Part shown: positions 1 through 7,459 of the stretch, piece after piece
Layout: each line of letters starts with the position of its first letter
Position numbering within the stretch: the stretch's first letter is position 1
Assembly: GCA_002862965.1 (NCBI GenBank)
Contig: PKCW01000054.1
Location: forward strand, 1 to 10,214
Source of the DNA: Pseudomonadota bacterium
GTDB lineage: Bacteria; Pseudomonadota; Gammaproteobacteria; UBA5335
Direction of reading: 5' to 3'
Length of the DNA: 10,214 bases
Program-made: the position numbers and the translations under genes
Notes under the pieces: model-generated
The model's input: only the letters and a program-made list of their open reading frames with translations
Told to the model about the DNA's origin: nothing
The model's database searches: none

Positions 1-506
<506 letters not shown>

Positions 507-536
507 TGCTGGGCGACTTTTGCGGACAGGTGATCG

Positions 537-2912
537 ATGCGTTTGGCGGATGACTGGCTGAAAGAATGGGTCGAACCCGTACCTCCGGCTGCGGCCTTGG
601 CCCACATACTCACCATGGGCGGACTGGAGGTCGACGGCATCGAGCCGGCGGCGCCCCCGTTCCGAGGGGTGGTCGTGGGCCGCATCGTCGGCATCGCCCC
701 GCATCCCCAGGCCGATCGCCTGCGGGTCTGCGAAGTTGATGCCGGTGCTTCGGCCCATCTGCAGGTCGTTTGCGGTGCGGCCAATGCCGCCGTGGGACTT
801 TGTGTTCCCCTGGCGCAGGTCGGCGCACAACTGCCGCATGGACTCGAGATCAAGCCGGCGCGGCTGCGGGGGGTCGAGTCCTTCGGGATGCTGTGCTCTG
901 CCAAAGAGCTGGGCCTTGCGGAAACGTCCGAGGGTTTGCTGGAGCTGCCGGACGACGCGCCCGTCGGTCAGGATCTGCGGACTTACCTGTCACTCGACGC
1001 GCATGTCCTGGAAATCGACCTGACGCCCAATCGCGGTGATTGCCTCAGTGTGCGCGGCATCGCCCGCGAGCTGGCGGCGTTGACGGGGGCGGCACTGTCG
1101 AGCCCCTTCCGGGACCTCGTTGCCAGCTCGGGCACGGCAACGCTGGCCGTCGCTGTGCGCGAGACCGAGGCGTGTCCGGCCTACCTGGGCCGGGTGATCG
1201 AGGGCTTCGACCCTGCTGCCGGGACACCGCTGTGGATGCGCGAGCGCCTGCGCCGCGCCGGTCTGCGCAGCCTCGGCCCAGTCGTCGATGTGACCAACTA
1301 TGTGCTGCTGGAACTGGGGCAGCCGCTGCATGCCTTCGATCTGGATCGCATCGGAGGCGATCTTGCGGTGCGCTGGGCTCAAGGCGGCGAGCGCTTGACG
1401 CTGTTGACCGGCCAGGACATCGCCTTGGCTGCGGATGAGCTGGTGATCGCGGACGAGCAGGGCCCCGTGGCGCTGGCCGGGATCATGGGCGGTCGGCGCA
1501 GCGCCGTGGACACGGAGACGCGGCGCGTGTTCCTGGAATGTGCGTTTTTTGCGCCGCACGCCATTGCCGGGCGGGCACGGCGGCATGGCCTGCAGACCGA
1601 TGCGGCGCAGCGATACGAGCGCGGCGTCGATCCGACGCAGCAGCGCGAGGCGCTGGAGCGGGCGACGGCGCTGCTGTTGCAGATCGCGGGCGGCGTTGCC
1701 GGCCCCGTGATCGCTGCGCAGGAATCCGCTTGCGAGGCGCCCGCCATCGTCTTGCGCCACGCGCGGCTGATCAGGGTGCTGGGAGGAGAATTTCCGGCTG
1801 CTCAGGCCGAGAGCTTGCTCACGCGACTGCACACGGCATGGGAGCGCAACGAGGCCGGCTGGATCGTGCAGCCACCGGCCTATCGATTCGACCTCAGGAT
1901 CGAAGCGGATCTGATCGAAGAGTTGATCCGCCTGCGCGGATACGAGGCGCTGGAGGCACGTCGACCGCAGGTGGCGCTCCGGCCTGTCGCGGCGCCGGAG
2001 ATGGCCATCTCCCCCAGCACGATCCGCCGCTTGCTGGTCGAGCGCGGCTATCACGAAGCGATCACCTACAGTTTCGTGGATCCGGCGTTGCAGGCGCCTT
2101 TTCGTGCGGAGGCCGTGGCAATCGACCTCCTCAATCCGATCGCCAGCGATCTCTCACAGATGCGCACCAGTCTGTGGCCCGGCCTGGTCCGGGCGCTGCA
2201 GGGCAATCTAAAGCGGCAGAGTGGCCGGGTGCGCCTGTTCGAGATCGGCGCGGTCTTCGCGCGCGACCCCGCCGGCATCCGGCAGCAAAATCGGCTCGCA
2301 GGGCTGATCCATGGCCCGTCCTTGCCCGAGCAATGGCGCGGGGACAAATCCGGTGCCGGCGCGGATTTCTTCGAGGTCAAGGGCGATCTCGAAGCCCTGG
2401 CGGGCATGATGCACTTGCCGGTGCTGGACGCTCGGAGCGCGACACATGCCGCGCTGCATCCAGGCAAAAGTGCCCGGCTCATGCTGGCGGGCGAGCCGAT
2501 CGGCTGGCTGGGGGAATTGCATCCCGGCGTCGTGGCCGCGCTGGATCTGCCGCAAGGGGTGATCGTGTTCGAATGGGATCTGGACGCCCTGCCGACGACT
2601 GCGGTGCCACGATTTTCACCGCTGTCGCGCTACCCGTCCGTTCGGCGGGATCTGGCTCTGGTGGTTCCGGATGGGGCGCCGGCCGGCGATCTCGCGGAGA
2701 TGATTCGGGCGACGGGCGGCGAGCGATTGAAGGCGTGCGTCCTGTTCGATGTCTATCGTGGGCCGGGCCTTGAAAAGGGCACCAAGAGCGTCGCATTTGG
2801 CTTGATTTTTCAAGATGATGGTTGCACTCTGGAGGACAGCGTCGTGGATGAGGCGGTCGCAAGGATCGTTGGGCAACTGGCTGAGCGCGCGGGCGCTCGG
2901 ATCAGGGAGTAG
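537..2912 (+). CDS. pheT: Phenylalanine--tRNA ligase beta subunit
   Basis: This is the beta subunit of phenylalanyl-tRNA synthetase, which binds tRNA-Phe and hydrolyses mischarged Tyr-tRNA-Phe. It has 791 residues against 795 in E. coli, so it is full length. From N to C terminus: the start region ([10 protein letters not shown]), an OB-fold tRNA-binding domain (about 40-150, with [12 protein letters not shown] at 56-67), the B3/B4 editing domain (about 210-385, with [18 protein letters not shown] near 251-268 and LECAFF near 333), the B5 domain (about 400-470), the catalytic-like core (with ITYSFVDP) and a C-terminal ferredoxin-fold anticodon-binding domain (from about 697, [14 protein letters not shown]). 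The B5 segment [15 protein letters not shown] departs from the usual VxRVYGYxxIP wording but keeps the frame. ATG 537 matches the family N terminus and has an AGG about 6 bases upstream. It is co-transcribed with pheS, and ihfA follows after 5 bases. Confidence 0.98.
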   Translation: MRLADDWLKEWVEPVPPAAALAHILTMGGLEVDGIEPAAPPFRGVVVGRIVGIAPHPQADRLRVCEVDAGASAHLQVVCGAANAAVGLCVPLAQVGAQLPHGLEIKPARLRGVESFGMLCSAKELGLAETSEGLLELPDDAPVGQDLRTYLSLDAHVLEIDLTPNRGDCLSVRGIARELAALTGAALSSPFRDLVASSGTATLAVAVRETEACPAYLGRVIEGFDPAAGTPLWMRERLRRAGLRSLGPVVDVTNYVLLELGQPLHAFDLDRIGGDLAVRWAQGGERLTLLTGQDIALAADELVIADEQGPVALAGIMGGRRSAVDTETRRVFLECAFFAPHAIAGRARRHGLQTDAAQRYERGVDPTQQREALERATALLLQIAGGVAGPVIAAQESACEAPAIVLRHARLIRVLGGEFPAAQAESLLTRLHTAWERNEAGWIVQPPAYRFDLRIEADLIEELIRLRGYEALEARRPQVALRPVAAPEMAISPSTIRRLLVERGYHEAITYSFVDPALQAPFRAEAVAIDLLNPIASDLSQMRTSLWPGLVRALQGNLKRQSGRVRLFEIGAVFARDPAGIRQQNRLAGLIHGPSLPEQWRGDKSGAGADFFEVKGDLEALAGMMHLPVLDARSATHAALHPGKSARLMLAGEPIGWLGELHPGVVAALDLPQGVIVFEWDLDALPTTAVPRFSPLSRYPSVRRDLALVVPDGAPAGDLAEMIRATGGERLKACVLFDVYRGPGLEKGTKSVAFGLIFQDDGCTLEDSVVDEAVARIVGQLAERAGARIRE

Positions 2913-2917
2913 GGCTG

Positions 2918-3217
2918 ATGGCATTGACGAAAGCGGTGATGGCGGAACGGTTGTTCGACGATCTGGGCCTCAACAAGCGGGAGGCGAAGGACTTGGTCGA
3001 CCTGTTCTTCGAGACGATCCGCCAGGCGCTCGAGCAGGGCGAGCAAGTCAAATTGTCCGGATTCGGAAATTTCGAGCTTCGGGACAAGGGCGAGCGTCCT
3101 GGCCGCAATCCCAAGACGGGCGAAGAAATTCCGATTTCCGCGCGTCGGGTCGTTACGTTCCGTCCCGGACAGAACCTCCGTGCACGGGTGCATGCGTATG
3201 CTGGAAATCGGCAATAA
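2918..3217 (+). CDS. ihfA: Integration host factor subunit alpha
   Basis: This encodes one half of the IHF heterodimer, a nucleoid protein that binds the DNA minor groove and bends it sharply, serving recombination, replication and sigma-54 promoters. The length is 99 residues, identical to E. coli IHF-alpha, and most positions match: MALTKAxMxExLFDxLGL at the start, [16 protein letters not shown] in the beta region and [14 protein letters not shown] in the DNA-contacting arm, with the intercalating proline at residue 65. It ends [13 protein letters not shown]. It begins 5 bases after the pheT stop, so it belongs to the pheST operon as in E. coli. Its last 20 bases overlap the start of the MerR-type gene. 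The partner gene ihfB is not in the window. Confidence 0.98.
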   Translation: MALTKAVMAERLFDDLGLNKREAKDLVDLFFETIRQALEQGEQVKLSGFGNFELRDKGERPGRNPKTGEEIPISARRVVTFRPGQNLRARVHAYAGNRQ

Positions 3218-3557
3218 CGACGAACTGCCGACCATCCCGGCGAAGCGTTACTTCACCATCGGTGAGGTGAGCGAGTTGTGTGCGGTGAAGCCCCACGTCC
3301 TGCGCTACTGGGAACAGGAGTTCGAGGCCCTCAGTCCTTCCAAGCGGCGAGGGAACCGCCGCTACTACCAGCGTGCGGACGTCCTGTTGATCCGCCAGAT
3401 TCGCGATCTCCTCTATCACCAGGGTTTCACGATCAGCGGAGCCCGCCAGAAACTGGCGGCTCCCGTGGCCAAGTCCCAACCGTTGCAGTCATTGGAAGTC
3501 ATCCGCCAACTGCGCCGCGAAGTGGAAGAAGTCCTGCGCTTCATGCGCAACGGCTAG
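3198..3557 (+). CDS. Small MerR-family transcriptional regulator (downstream-of-ihfA type)
   Basis: This is a 119-residue protein with a MerR-type winged helix-turn-helix at residues 18-85: [27 protein letters not shown], then [34 protein letters not shown]. The C-terminal part (about 98-116, [15 protein letters not shown]) looks like a short dimerisation helix. There is no metal-binding or effector domain and no conserved cysteine cluster, so the signal it senses is unknown. Close homologues occupy the same place after ihfA in Pseudomonas; their targets are not known to me. I chose ATG 3198 because homologues start MLE..NDELPPIP, and ACGGG lies about 9 bases upstream. ATG 3192 and GTG 3180 are in-frame alternatives. 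The 20-base overlap with ihfA implies coupled translation. The family call is firm; the function is open. Confidence 0.93.
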   Translation: MLEIGNNDELPTIPAKRYFTIGEVSELCAVKPHVLRYWEQEFEALSPSKRRGNRRYYQRADVLLIRQIRDLLYHQGFTISGARQKLAAPVAKSQPLQSLEVIRQLRREVEEVLRFMRNG

Positions 3558-3569
3558 TCCCGCAACGCC

Positions 3570-3598
3570 TTCCCACCCGGGTTCATTGCAGGTATGAT
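3570..3598 (+). promoter_or_regulatory. Sigma-70-type promoter for tRNA-Pro
   Basis: A -35 like TTCCCA (3570-3575) and a -10 TATGAT (3593-3598, 5 of 6 consensus) are separated by exactly 17 bases. The bases after the -10 are GC-rich (TGCCGCCTC), the discriminator type known from stringently controlled stable-RNA promoters. Transcription would start near 3605 and give a leader of about 50 bases before the mature tRNA. The position, just after the merR stop and before the tRNA, supports the call. It is a consensus match only. Confidence 0.6.
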
Positions 3599-3655
3599 TG
3601 CCGCCTCGCCGGGGTCGAGGCGCTCTCAGAAGCGCTTTCTTCACGGGCGATCAGT

Positions 3656-3732
3656 CGGGGCGTAGCGCAGTTTGGTAGCGCACCAGCATGGGGTGCTGGG
3701 GGTCGCAGGTTCAAATCCTGCCGCCCCGACCA
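3656..3732 (+). tRNA. tRNA-Pro, anticodon GGG
   Basis: The complete 77-base cloverleaf can be drawn by hand. Acceptor stem CGGGGCG (3656-3662) pairs with CGCCCCG (3722-3728); the D stem is GCGC/GCGC; the anticodon stem CCAGC/GCTGG encloses the loop ATGGGGT with anticodon GGG at 3690-3692; the T stem GCAGG/CCTGC encloses TTCAAAT. The discriminator is A3729 and the CCA end is encoded (3730-3732). It reads CCC and CCU proline codons and closely resembles the E. coli tRNA-Pro(GGG). It has its own promoter and a hairpin downstream, so it appears to be a single-tRNA unit. Such tRNA 3' ends are frequent integration sites, but no integrase or repeated 3' end is seen nearby. Confidence 0.98.
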
Positions 3733-3741
3733 TCTTCCCCA

Positions 3742-3772
3742 ATCACGGCCCGGAGCGGGCAGTGATCCTTTC
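3742..3772 (+). terminator. Terminator-like hairpin after tRNA-Pro
   Basis: The inverted repeat ATCAC (3742-3746) / GTGAT (3762-3766) is continued inward, across one G-A mismatch, by GCCCG (3748-3752) / CGGGC (3756-3760) around a GAG loop. It is followed by CCTTTC, a weak T-run. Position 10 bases after the CCA end fits a terminator of the tRNA transcript. The poor T-run makes full efficiency doubtful. Confidence 0.55.
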
Positions 3773-3876
3773 ATCGTCCTCTACCCTGTCATGTCCCTGA
3801 AACGGTATGATCGGCCCTTTTCTGGGCGATCGTTCGACCCGCTCGGGTTCTTGGCCGAATCGCAGAGGTTGTTGGC

Positions 3877-4776
3877 ATGGATCAGGACATCACGCAGGCG
3901 CCGGATTGGTTCGTCCGCGCGCTTGAAACACCGTACCGCGAAAAGCAGATCGAGGTGGAGGGATGTCCCATCCATTACCTCTCCTGGGGTGATGCCGGCA
4001 AGCCCGGCTTGCTGCTGGTCCACGGCGGTGGCGCGCACGCCCATTGGTGGGATTTCATCGCCCCGTTCTTCATCGATCGCTATTCGGTGTGCGCCATTGA
4101 CCTCAGCGGCATGGGGGACAGCGGTCATCGTGAGCAGTATTCCGGCGATCTGTTCGCCAAGGAACTGATCAGCGTGTGCGAGGACGCGGGTTTCGGTGCC
4201 AATACCGTCATCGCAGGACACAGTTTCGGCGGCTTGGCCACGCTGAAGGCCGGACTGAACCATGCCGATCGATTGTCGGGGATCGTGATCTGCGACTCTG
4301 CCATCTTTCCGCCCGGTTTCAGCCCCGGCAACGACCTGCGCGCCTCGCCGTTCAAGGAAAAAAAGACCGTCTATCCGGACTTCGAAGCCGCCGTGTCGCG
4401 GTTCAAGCTGGTCCCGCCACAGCCCTGCGCCAATCGCTACATCCTCGACTACATCGCCCGTCATTCCCTCATGCCGGTGGAGGGTGGATGGACCTGGAAG
4501 TTCGACATGCGCTTCCTGCAAAAAACCATCTATGACAATCTGGCGCATGAGATTCGGAACCTGACCGTGCCGACGGCCATGGTCTATGGCGAGAAAAGCG
4601 TCCTCTTCGGCAAGTTCATGCTCGAGAACACCCGCAAGTGGTATGCGGAGCATGTTCCGTTCGTTTGCCTGCCCAAGGCGCGTCATCACCTGTTCCTCGA
4701 CGAGCCGCTCGATTTCGTGGCGGCATTGGCCGGGATCATCGATCCCTGGACCGGCGTCCGGACGGCATCCGTCTAG
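3877..4776 (+). CDS. Alpha/beta-fold hydrolase
   Basis: This is a 299-residue single-domain alpha/beta hydrolase, probably cytoplasmic (no signal peptide). Seen in the sequence: the oxyanion-hole motif HGGGAHAHWW (49-58), the turn DLSGMGDS (75-82), the nucleophile elbow GHSFGG (114-119, Ser116) and a C-terminal histidine in KARHHLFLDEP (His270 by its spacing to the proline). The place where the acid usually sits after strand 7 reads VYGEKSVLF (Ser241 instead of Asp). Asp140 after strand 6 (VICDSA) is a candidate replacement, as in some dehalogenases. A cap region lies at about 145-215. The ATG is preceded by AGAGG with 8-base spacing. The substrate is unknown; esterase, epoxide hydrolase and C-C hydrolase relatives are all possible. 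It stands 144 bases after the tRNA and 29 bases before the next gene, so it may be co-transcribed with it. Confidence 0.93.
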   Translation: MDQDITQAPDWFVRALETPYREKQIEVEGCPIHYLSWGDAGKPGLLLVHGGGAHAHWWDFIAPFFIDRYSVCAIDLSGMGDSGHREQYSGDLFAKELISVCEDAGFGANTVIAGHSFGGLATLKAGLNHADRLSGIVICDSAIFPPGFSPGNDLRASPFKEKKTVYPDFEAAVSRFKLVPPQPCANRYILDYIARHSLMPVEGGWTWKFDMRFLQKTIYDNLAHEIRNLTVPTAMVYGEKSVLFGKFMLENTRKWYAEHVPFVCLPKARHHLFLDEPLDFVAALAGIIDPWTGVRTASV

Positions 4777-4805
4777 CAACCGAAGCGCGCGTCGACGCCT
4801 GCCTC

Positions 4806-5231
4806 GTGGTCCGTCCGCTGCTTTTCGTCTACGGGACGCTGCGTGATGGTGCGAGTGCGCACGGGCTGATGGCCTCTGCCCGGTTCATTGCGCGACTGCA
4901 CCTCGCGGCACGACACGATATGAGAAGTCTGGGGCACTATCCCGTGGTCTGGTTCCCCGGCCGGGGGAGGATCATGGGGGAGTGTTACGAAGTGTCACCG
5001 TTGCTGCTGCGCCGTCTGGATCGCTTCGAACAGACCCCGCATGCTTACCGCCGCCGCCTGGTGCGCACACCGGTCGGGTGGGCCTGGATGTATCGGTGTG
5101 ACGGTGCCCATGGCAAACGGTGCGGCGGCGTGGTGAGGCAAGGGGACTGGATGCAGCGACCCAGCGGCCGGACCGGTGCGGCAACGGCCCGTCGCAGGGT
5201 CGCCCGCCGCGGAATGGTCGATCGTGGATGA
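4806..5231 (+). CDS. Gamma-glutamylcyclotransferase-like protein (AIG2/GGCT fold)
   Basis: This is a small protein (141 residues from GTG 4806) of the gamma-glutamylcyclotransferase fold. The substrate-loop motif LFVYGTLR is at residues 7-13, and the second signature RIMGECYEV...LLRRLDRFEQTPHAYRRRLV is at about 55-86; Glu75 is in the place of the catalytic acid/base. Family members form 5-oxoproline from gamma-glutamyl amines or act on related amides; the substrate here cannot be told. The last 25 or so residues are arginine-rich without family features and overlap the next gene by 8 bases. The start is uncertain: the conserved domain begins right at GTG 4806 and no strong ribosome binding site is visible. 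Longer in-frame readings would run into the hydrolase gene. Overlap with the downstream regulator suggests translational coupling. Confidence 0.8.
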   Translation: MVRPLLFVYGTLRDGASAHGLMASARFIARLHLAARHDMRSLGHYPVVWFPGRGRIMGECYEVSPLLLRRLDRFEQTPHAYRRRLVRTPVGWAWMYRCDGAHGKRCGGVVRQGDWMQRPSGRTGAATARRRVARRGMVDRG

Positions 5232-6177
5232 GGTGACGGCAACTGCGCCCAATCCGGCCGATGCGCTTCGGGTGGATCTGTGCGCCATGATTCTGGCCGT
5301 GACCGAGGGGACGCCGCGCATCTTGACCATCGCCTCGCCCGCGGACGGTACAGCGTACGGTCACAACGCATTGCCGTGGGGGCCGTTGGACCCGCGGACC
5401 GACCGGACGCTCGAGCGCACGCTGCGCAGTTGGGTGGCGCGCCAGTCCCGCCTCGCCCTCGGCTACGTCGAACAGCTTTATACCTTCGATGAAGGCCGGG
5501 CGGGCGAAGGCCTGCGGCGGATCACCGTGACCTATCTGGCACTCGTCCAGGAACAGGCGATCCCGCAAGCCGGAGCCGGTTGGCGCGATGTCTATGCCTT
5601 CTTCCCGTGGGAGGACTGGCGCGATGGACGTCCCGGGGTCATCGACGATGCGCTCCTCCCGGCATTGAACACCTGGCTGGCACGACTGTCCGATCTGCAA
5701 CAGGCGGAGCAGGAGCGCGAGCGGGTGGACATTCACTTCGGTGTCAACGGTGCGCCATGGGTTCCGGAGCGGGTGCTCGAACGTTACGAGTTGCTGTATC
5801 AGGCCGGCTTGATCCCCGAAGCGGGCGCCGAGCGGCAGCCGGCCTTCGGGCGCCCCATGGCGCTGAACCATCGTCGGGTCGTTGCGACGGCACTGAGTCG
5901 TTTGCGCGGCAAGATCAAGTACCGGCCGGTGGTGTTCGAGCTCTTGCCGCCGCGTTTCACCCTGTGGCAATTGCAGCAGGTTGCAGAGGCGCTGGCCGGC
6001 ATGAGTCTGCACAAGCAGAACTTCCGGCGGCTGGTGGAGCAGGGCGGTCTGGTGGCCAGCACGGGGGAGTTTGCCTACGACACCGGCGGTCGGCCGGCGC
6101 AACTCTTTCGCTTCCGCCGCAGGGTCTTGCGCGAGCGTCCGGCGCCAGGGGTCGGCTTGCCGGGCGGGGTTTCGTGA
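5224..6177 (+). CDS. Nudix-related winged-helix regulator of NAD synthesis (NrtR/NadQ type)
   Basis: This protein (317 residues from GTG 5224) has two parts. Residues about 15-135 resemble a Nudix fold (DLCAMILAV, LPWGPLDP, GYVEQLYTF, FFPWEDW), but the catalytic box is degenerate: where REUxEExGU is expected it reads LRSWVARQSRLAL, without the metal-binding glutamates. Residues about 216-300 (NHRRVVATALSRLRGKIKY, VVFELLPPRFTLWQLQQV, KQNFRRLVE, GRPAQLFRF) are the winged-helix DNA-binding domain typical of NrtR-type regulators. A linker with VLERYELLYQAGL joins them. NrtR proteins sense NAD-related metabolites such as ADP-ribose with a dead Nudix domain; the longer NadQ group is linked to control of nadA. 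nadA lies 95 bases downstream, which agrees. The likely role is repressor of de novo NAD synthesis. GTG 5224 has GGAATGG upstream; GTG 5176 and GTG 5233 are alternatives. Confidence 0.83.
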   Translation: MDEVTATAPNPADALRVDLCAMILAVTEGTPRILTIASPADGTAYGHNALPWGPLDPRTDRTLERTLRSWVARQSRLALGYVEQLYTFDEGRAGEGLRRITVTYLALVQEQAIPQAGAGWRDVYAFFPWEDWRDGRPGVIDDALLPALNTWLARLSDLQQAEQERERVDIHFGVNGAPWVPERVLERYELLYQAGLIPEAGAERQPAFGRPMALNHRRVVATALSRLRGKIKYRPVVFELLPPRFTLWQLQQVAEALAGMSLHKQNFRRLVEQGGLVASTGEFAYDTGGRPAQLFRFRRRVLRERPAPGVGLPGGVS

Positions 6178-6178
6178 C

Positions 6179-6202
6179 GGTTGACACCCTTTATGCTCAA
6201 CC
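6179..6202 (+). promoter_or_regulatory. Inverted repeat over the nadA -35 (operator candidate 1)
   Basis: GGTTGA (6179-6184) and TCAACC (6197-6202) form a perfect 6-base inverted repeat with a 12-base gap. The left arm covers the -35 hexamer and the right arm ends just before the -10. Binding here would block RNA polymerase. The regulator gene immediately upstream makes it the obvious candidate ligand, but this is inference; a 6-base repeat can occur by chance. Confidence 0.35.
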
Positions 6203-6209
6203 CTAGTAT
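6181..6209 (+). promoter_or_regulatory. Promoter of nadA
   Basis: A perfect -35 TTGACA (6181-6186), a 17-base spacer and the -10 TAGTAT (6204-6209, 4 of 6) lie right after the regulator stop codon. Start of transcription would be near 6216, giving a leader of about 57 bases to the nadA ATG. The spacing and the perfect -35 make this one of the best promoters in the window, so nadA probably has its own promoter rather than relying on read-through. Confidence 0.7.
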
Positions 6210-6232
6210 AAGTGACCATCGGCACGTCACTT
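6210..6232 (+). promoter_or_regulatory. Inverted repeat at the nadA transcription start (operator candidate 2)
   Basis: AAGTGAC (6210-6216) and GTCACTT (6226-6232) form a perfect 7-base inverted repeat with a 9-base gap, starting directly after the -10. Arm centres are 16 bases apart. The position over the expected start of transcription is typical for a repressor site. In RNA it would also be a small hairpin in the 5' leader. It is the stronger of the two operator candidates for the NrtR/NadQ-type regulator encoded just upstream. Confidence 0.5.
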
Positions 6233-6272
6233 GAGAGCAGCAGCCCATGGCCTGCTTTCGGCGAGGGATACC

Positions 6273-7349
6273 ATGAAGCAACATACCGGCACACCCATGC
6301 CTCACCCGGCGGCACTCGGAACGTCAGAGCGCGATGCCCTGGAACCCATTTACGCGCGCATGCGTCATGTCGTTCCCGAAGTCGAGTGGGCCGTGCATGC
6401 GCCGTATGTCGCCGCCATCAATGCCCTCAAGCGTGAGCGCAATGCCGTCATTCTGGCCCACAACTACCAGACGCCGGAGATCTTCCATGGCATTGCCGAC
6501 TACACCGGCGATTCGCTCGGCCTGGCTCAACAGGCGGCGGTCACCGAGGCGGCGGTGATCGTCCAGTGCGGCGTGCACTTCATGGCCGAAACCTCGAAGG
6601 TGCTCAGCCCGCACAAGACGGTCCTGATCCCGGACACCGAAGCCGGTTGCTCGCTCGCCGATGCCATTACGCCCGCGGACATCGCCCTGCTGCGGCAGCG
6701 ATATCCCGGCGTGCCGGTGGTCACCTACGTCAACACCTCGGCTGCGGTCAAGGCGGCCTCCGATATCTGCTGCACCTCGGCCAATGCCCTAGAGATCGTT
6801 GAATCACTGGGGACCGACCGGGTCATCTTCCTGCCCGACCAATACCTGGGTCGCTGGGTGGCGTCCAAGACCACGGTCGAGATCATCCTCTGGCAGGGCG
6901 CCTGCGAGGTCCATGAGCGGTTCACCGGGGCGCAGTTGCGCGAATACCGCCAGCGTCATGCCGGGATCCACATCATCGCGCACCCGGAATGCCCGCCGGA
7001 CGTGCTCGAGGAAGCCGACTACGTGGGCTCGACCACGGGCATGGTGCGCCACATCGAGGAGTCCGGCGCCGCGCGCGTCGTCATGGTCACCGAGTGCTCC
7101 ATGAGCGACAACGTGGCCGTGCAGTTCCCGAAGGTGGAGTTCATCCGTCCCTGCAACCTGTGTCCTCACATGAAGCGGATCACCTTGCCCAAGGTGCTGC
7201 ATGCCTTGCAGACGCTGTCCCCGGCGGTCGAGGTGGATGCAGAGGTCGCCGCCGGCGCGCGCCGCGCCGTCGAACGCATGCTGGCCGTGGGGCGCGGGCA
7301 GGAAAGCGTTCCCGCTGCGGTCCCGCGACGGGTGGCCGCCGGGCGGTAA
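6273..7349 (+). CDS. nadA: Quinolinate synthase A
   Basis: This is a [4Fe-4S] enzyme that condenses iminoaspartate with dihydroxyacetone phosphate to quinolinate, the second step of de novo NAD synthesis. It has 358 residues from ATG 6273, near the 347 of E. coli NadA. Motifs: ILAHNYQTPEI (60-70), DYTGDSLGLA, CGVHFMAETSKVLSPHK (99-115), LIPDTEAGCSLAD, VVTYVNTSAAVKA, FLPDQYLGRWV, HPECP (237-241), VGSTTGM and a C-terminal CNLCPHMK (294-301). By spacing to the archaeal enzyme, the three cluster ligands should be Cys126, Cys211 and Cys297 (85 and 86 residues apart); Cys294 adds a CxxC pair. GAGGG at 6263-6267 fixes the start. The partner genes nadB and nadC are absent from the window. Control by the neighbouring Nudix-type regulator is likely. 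Confidence 0.97.
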   Translation: MKQHTGTPMPHPAALGTSERDALEPIYARMRHVVPEVEWAVHAPYVAAINALKRERNAVILAHNYQTPEIFHGIADYTGDSLGLAQQAAVTEAAVIVQCGVHFMAETSKVLSPHKTVLIPDTEAGCSLADAITPADIALLRQRYPGVPVVTYVNTSAAVKAASDICCTSANALEIVESLGTDRVIFLPDQYLGRWVASKTTVEIILWQGACEVHERFTGAQLREYRQRHAGIHIIAHPECPPDVLEEADYVGSTTGMVRHIEESGAARVVMVTECSMSDNVAVQFPKVEFIRPCNLCPHMKRITLPKVLHALQTLSPAVEVDAEVAAGARRAVERMLAVGRGQESVPAAVPRRVAAGR

Positions 7350-7385
7350 GTGAGGCCGGCTGGCGGCACGACGCCCTTTGCGAGT

Positions 7386-7404
7386 GCGTTTGACAATCAT
7401 TCTT
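7386..7404 (+). promoter_or_regulatory. Fur-box-like sequence in the bfd promoter
   Basis: Aligned by eye with the 19-base Fur consensus (GATAATGATAATCATTATC), this stretch matches at 12 positions, with an unbroken AATCATT core at 7395-7401. It covers the -35 and part of the spacer, a normal repressing position. Fur repression of bfd under iron-replete conditions is known in E. coli and Pseudomonas, so the location makes sense. The left half-site is weak. Confidence 0.5.
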
Positions 7405-7418
7405 ATTCGCGGCATATT
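7390..7418 (+). promoter_or_regulatory. Promoter of bfd
   Basis: A perfect -35 TTGACA (7390-7395), 17-base spacer and -10 CATATT (7413-7418, 4 of 6) lie 41 bases after nadA. Transcription would start near 7425, about 35 bases before the bfd ATG. It separates the iron genes from nadA. Confidence 0.62.
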
Positions 7419-7459
7419 GGCACCATCGCCCGCAGTCAAAGGCGATCGGAGATGCTGCC

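Noticed and set aside
990..2054. 354-residue open frame on the minus strand inside pheT
   Set aside because: It lies wholly inside pheT and has no recognisable motif; it is a shadow frame.
3656..3776. Integration site of a mobile element at the tRNA-Pro 3' end
   Set aside because: No integrase, no repeat of the tRNA 3' end and no composition shift are visible; the neighbouring gene is an ordinary hydrolase.
3806..3811. TATGAT as a -10 for the alpha/beta hydrolase gene
   Set aside because: A good -10 hexamer 66 bases before the gene, but no acceptable -35 is found at 16-18 bases (accctg/ccctgt), so I did not list it as a promoter.
3781..4779. 332-residue open frame on the minus strand opposite the alpha/beta hydrolase
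   Set aside because: It mirrors a clear enzyme gene on the + strand, shows no recognisable domain and is a typical antisense frame of GC-rich DNA.
4972..6315. 447-residue open frame on the minus strand opposite the regulator gene
   Set aside because: Its composition is rich in Arg, Pro, Gln and His with no family motif, while the + strand holds well-conserved domains over the same bases.
7350..7385. Possible terminator after nadA
   Set aside because: Only a short GCCG/CGGC hairpin can be drawn and no T-run follows, so a rho-independent terminator is not supported.
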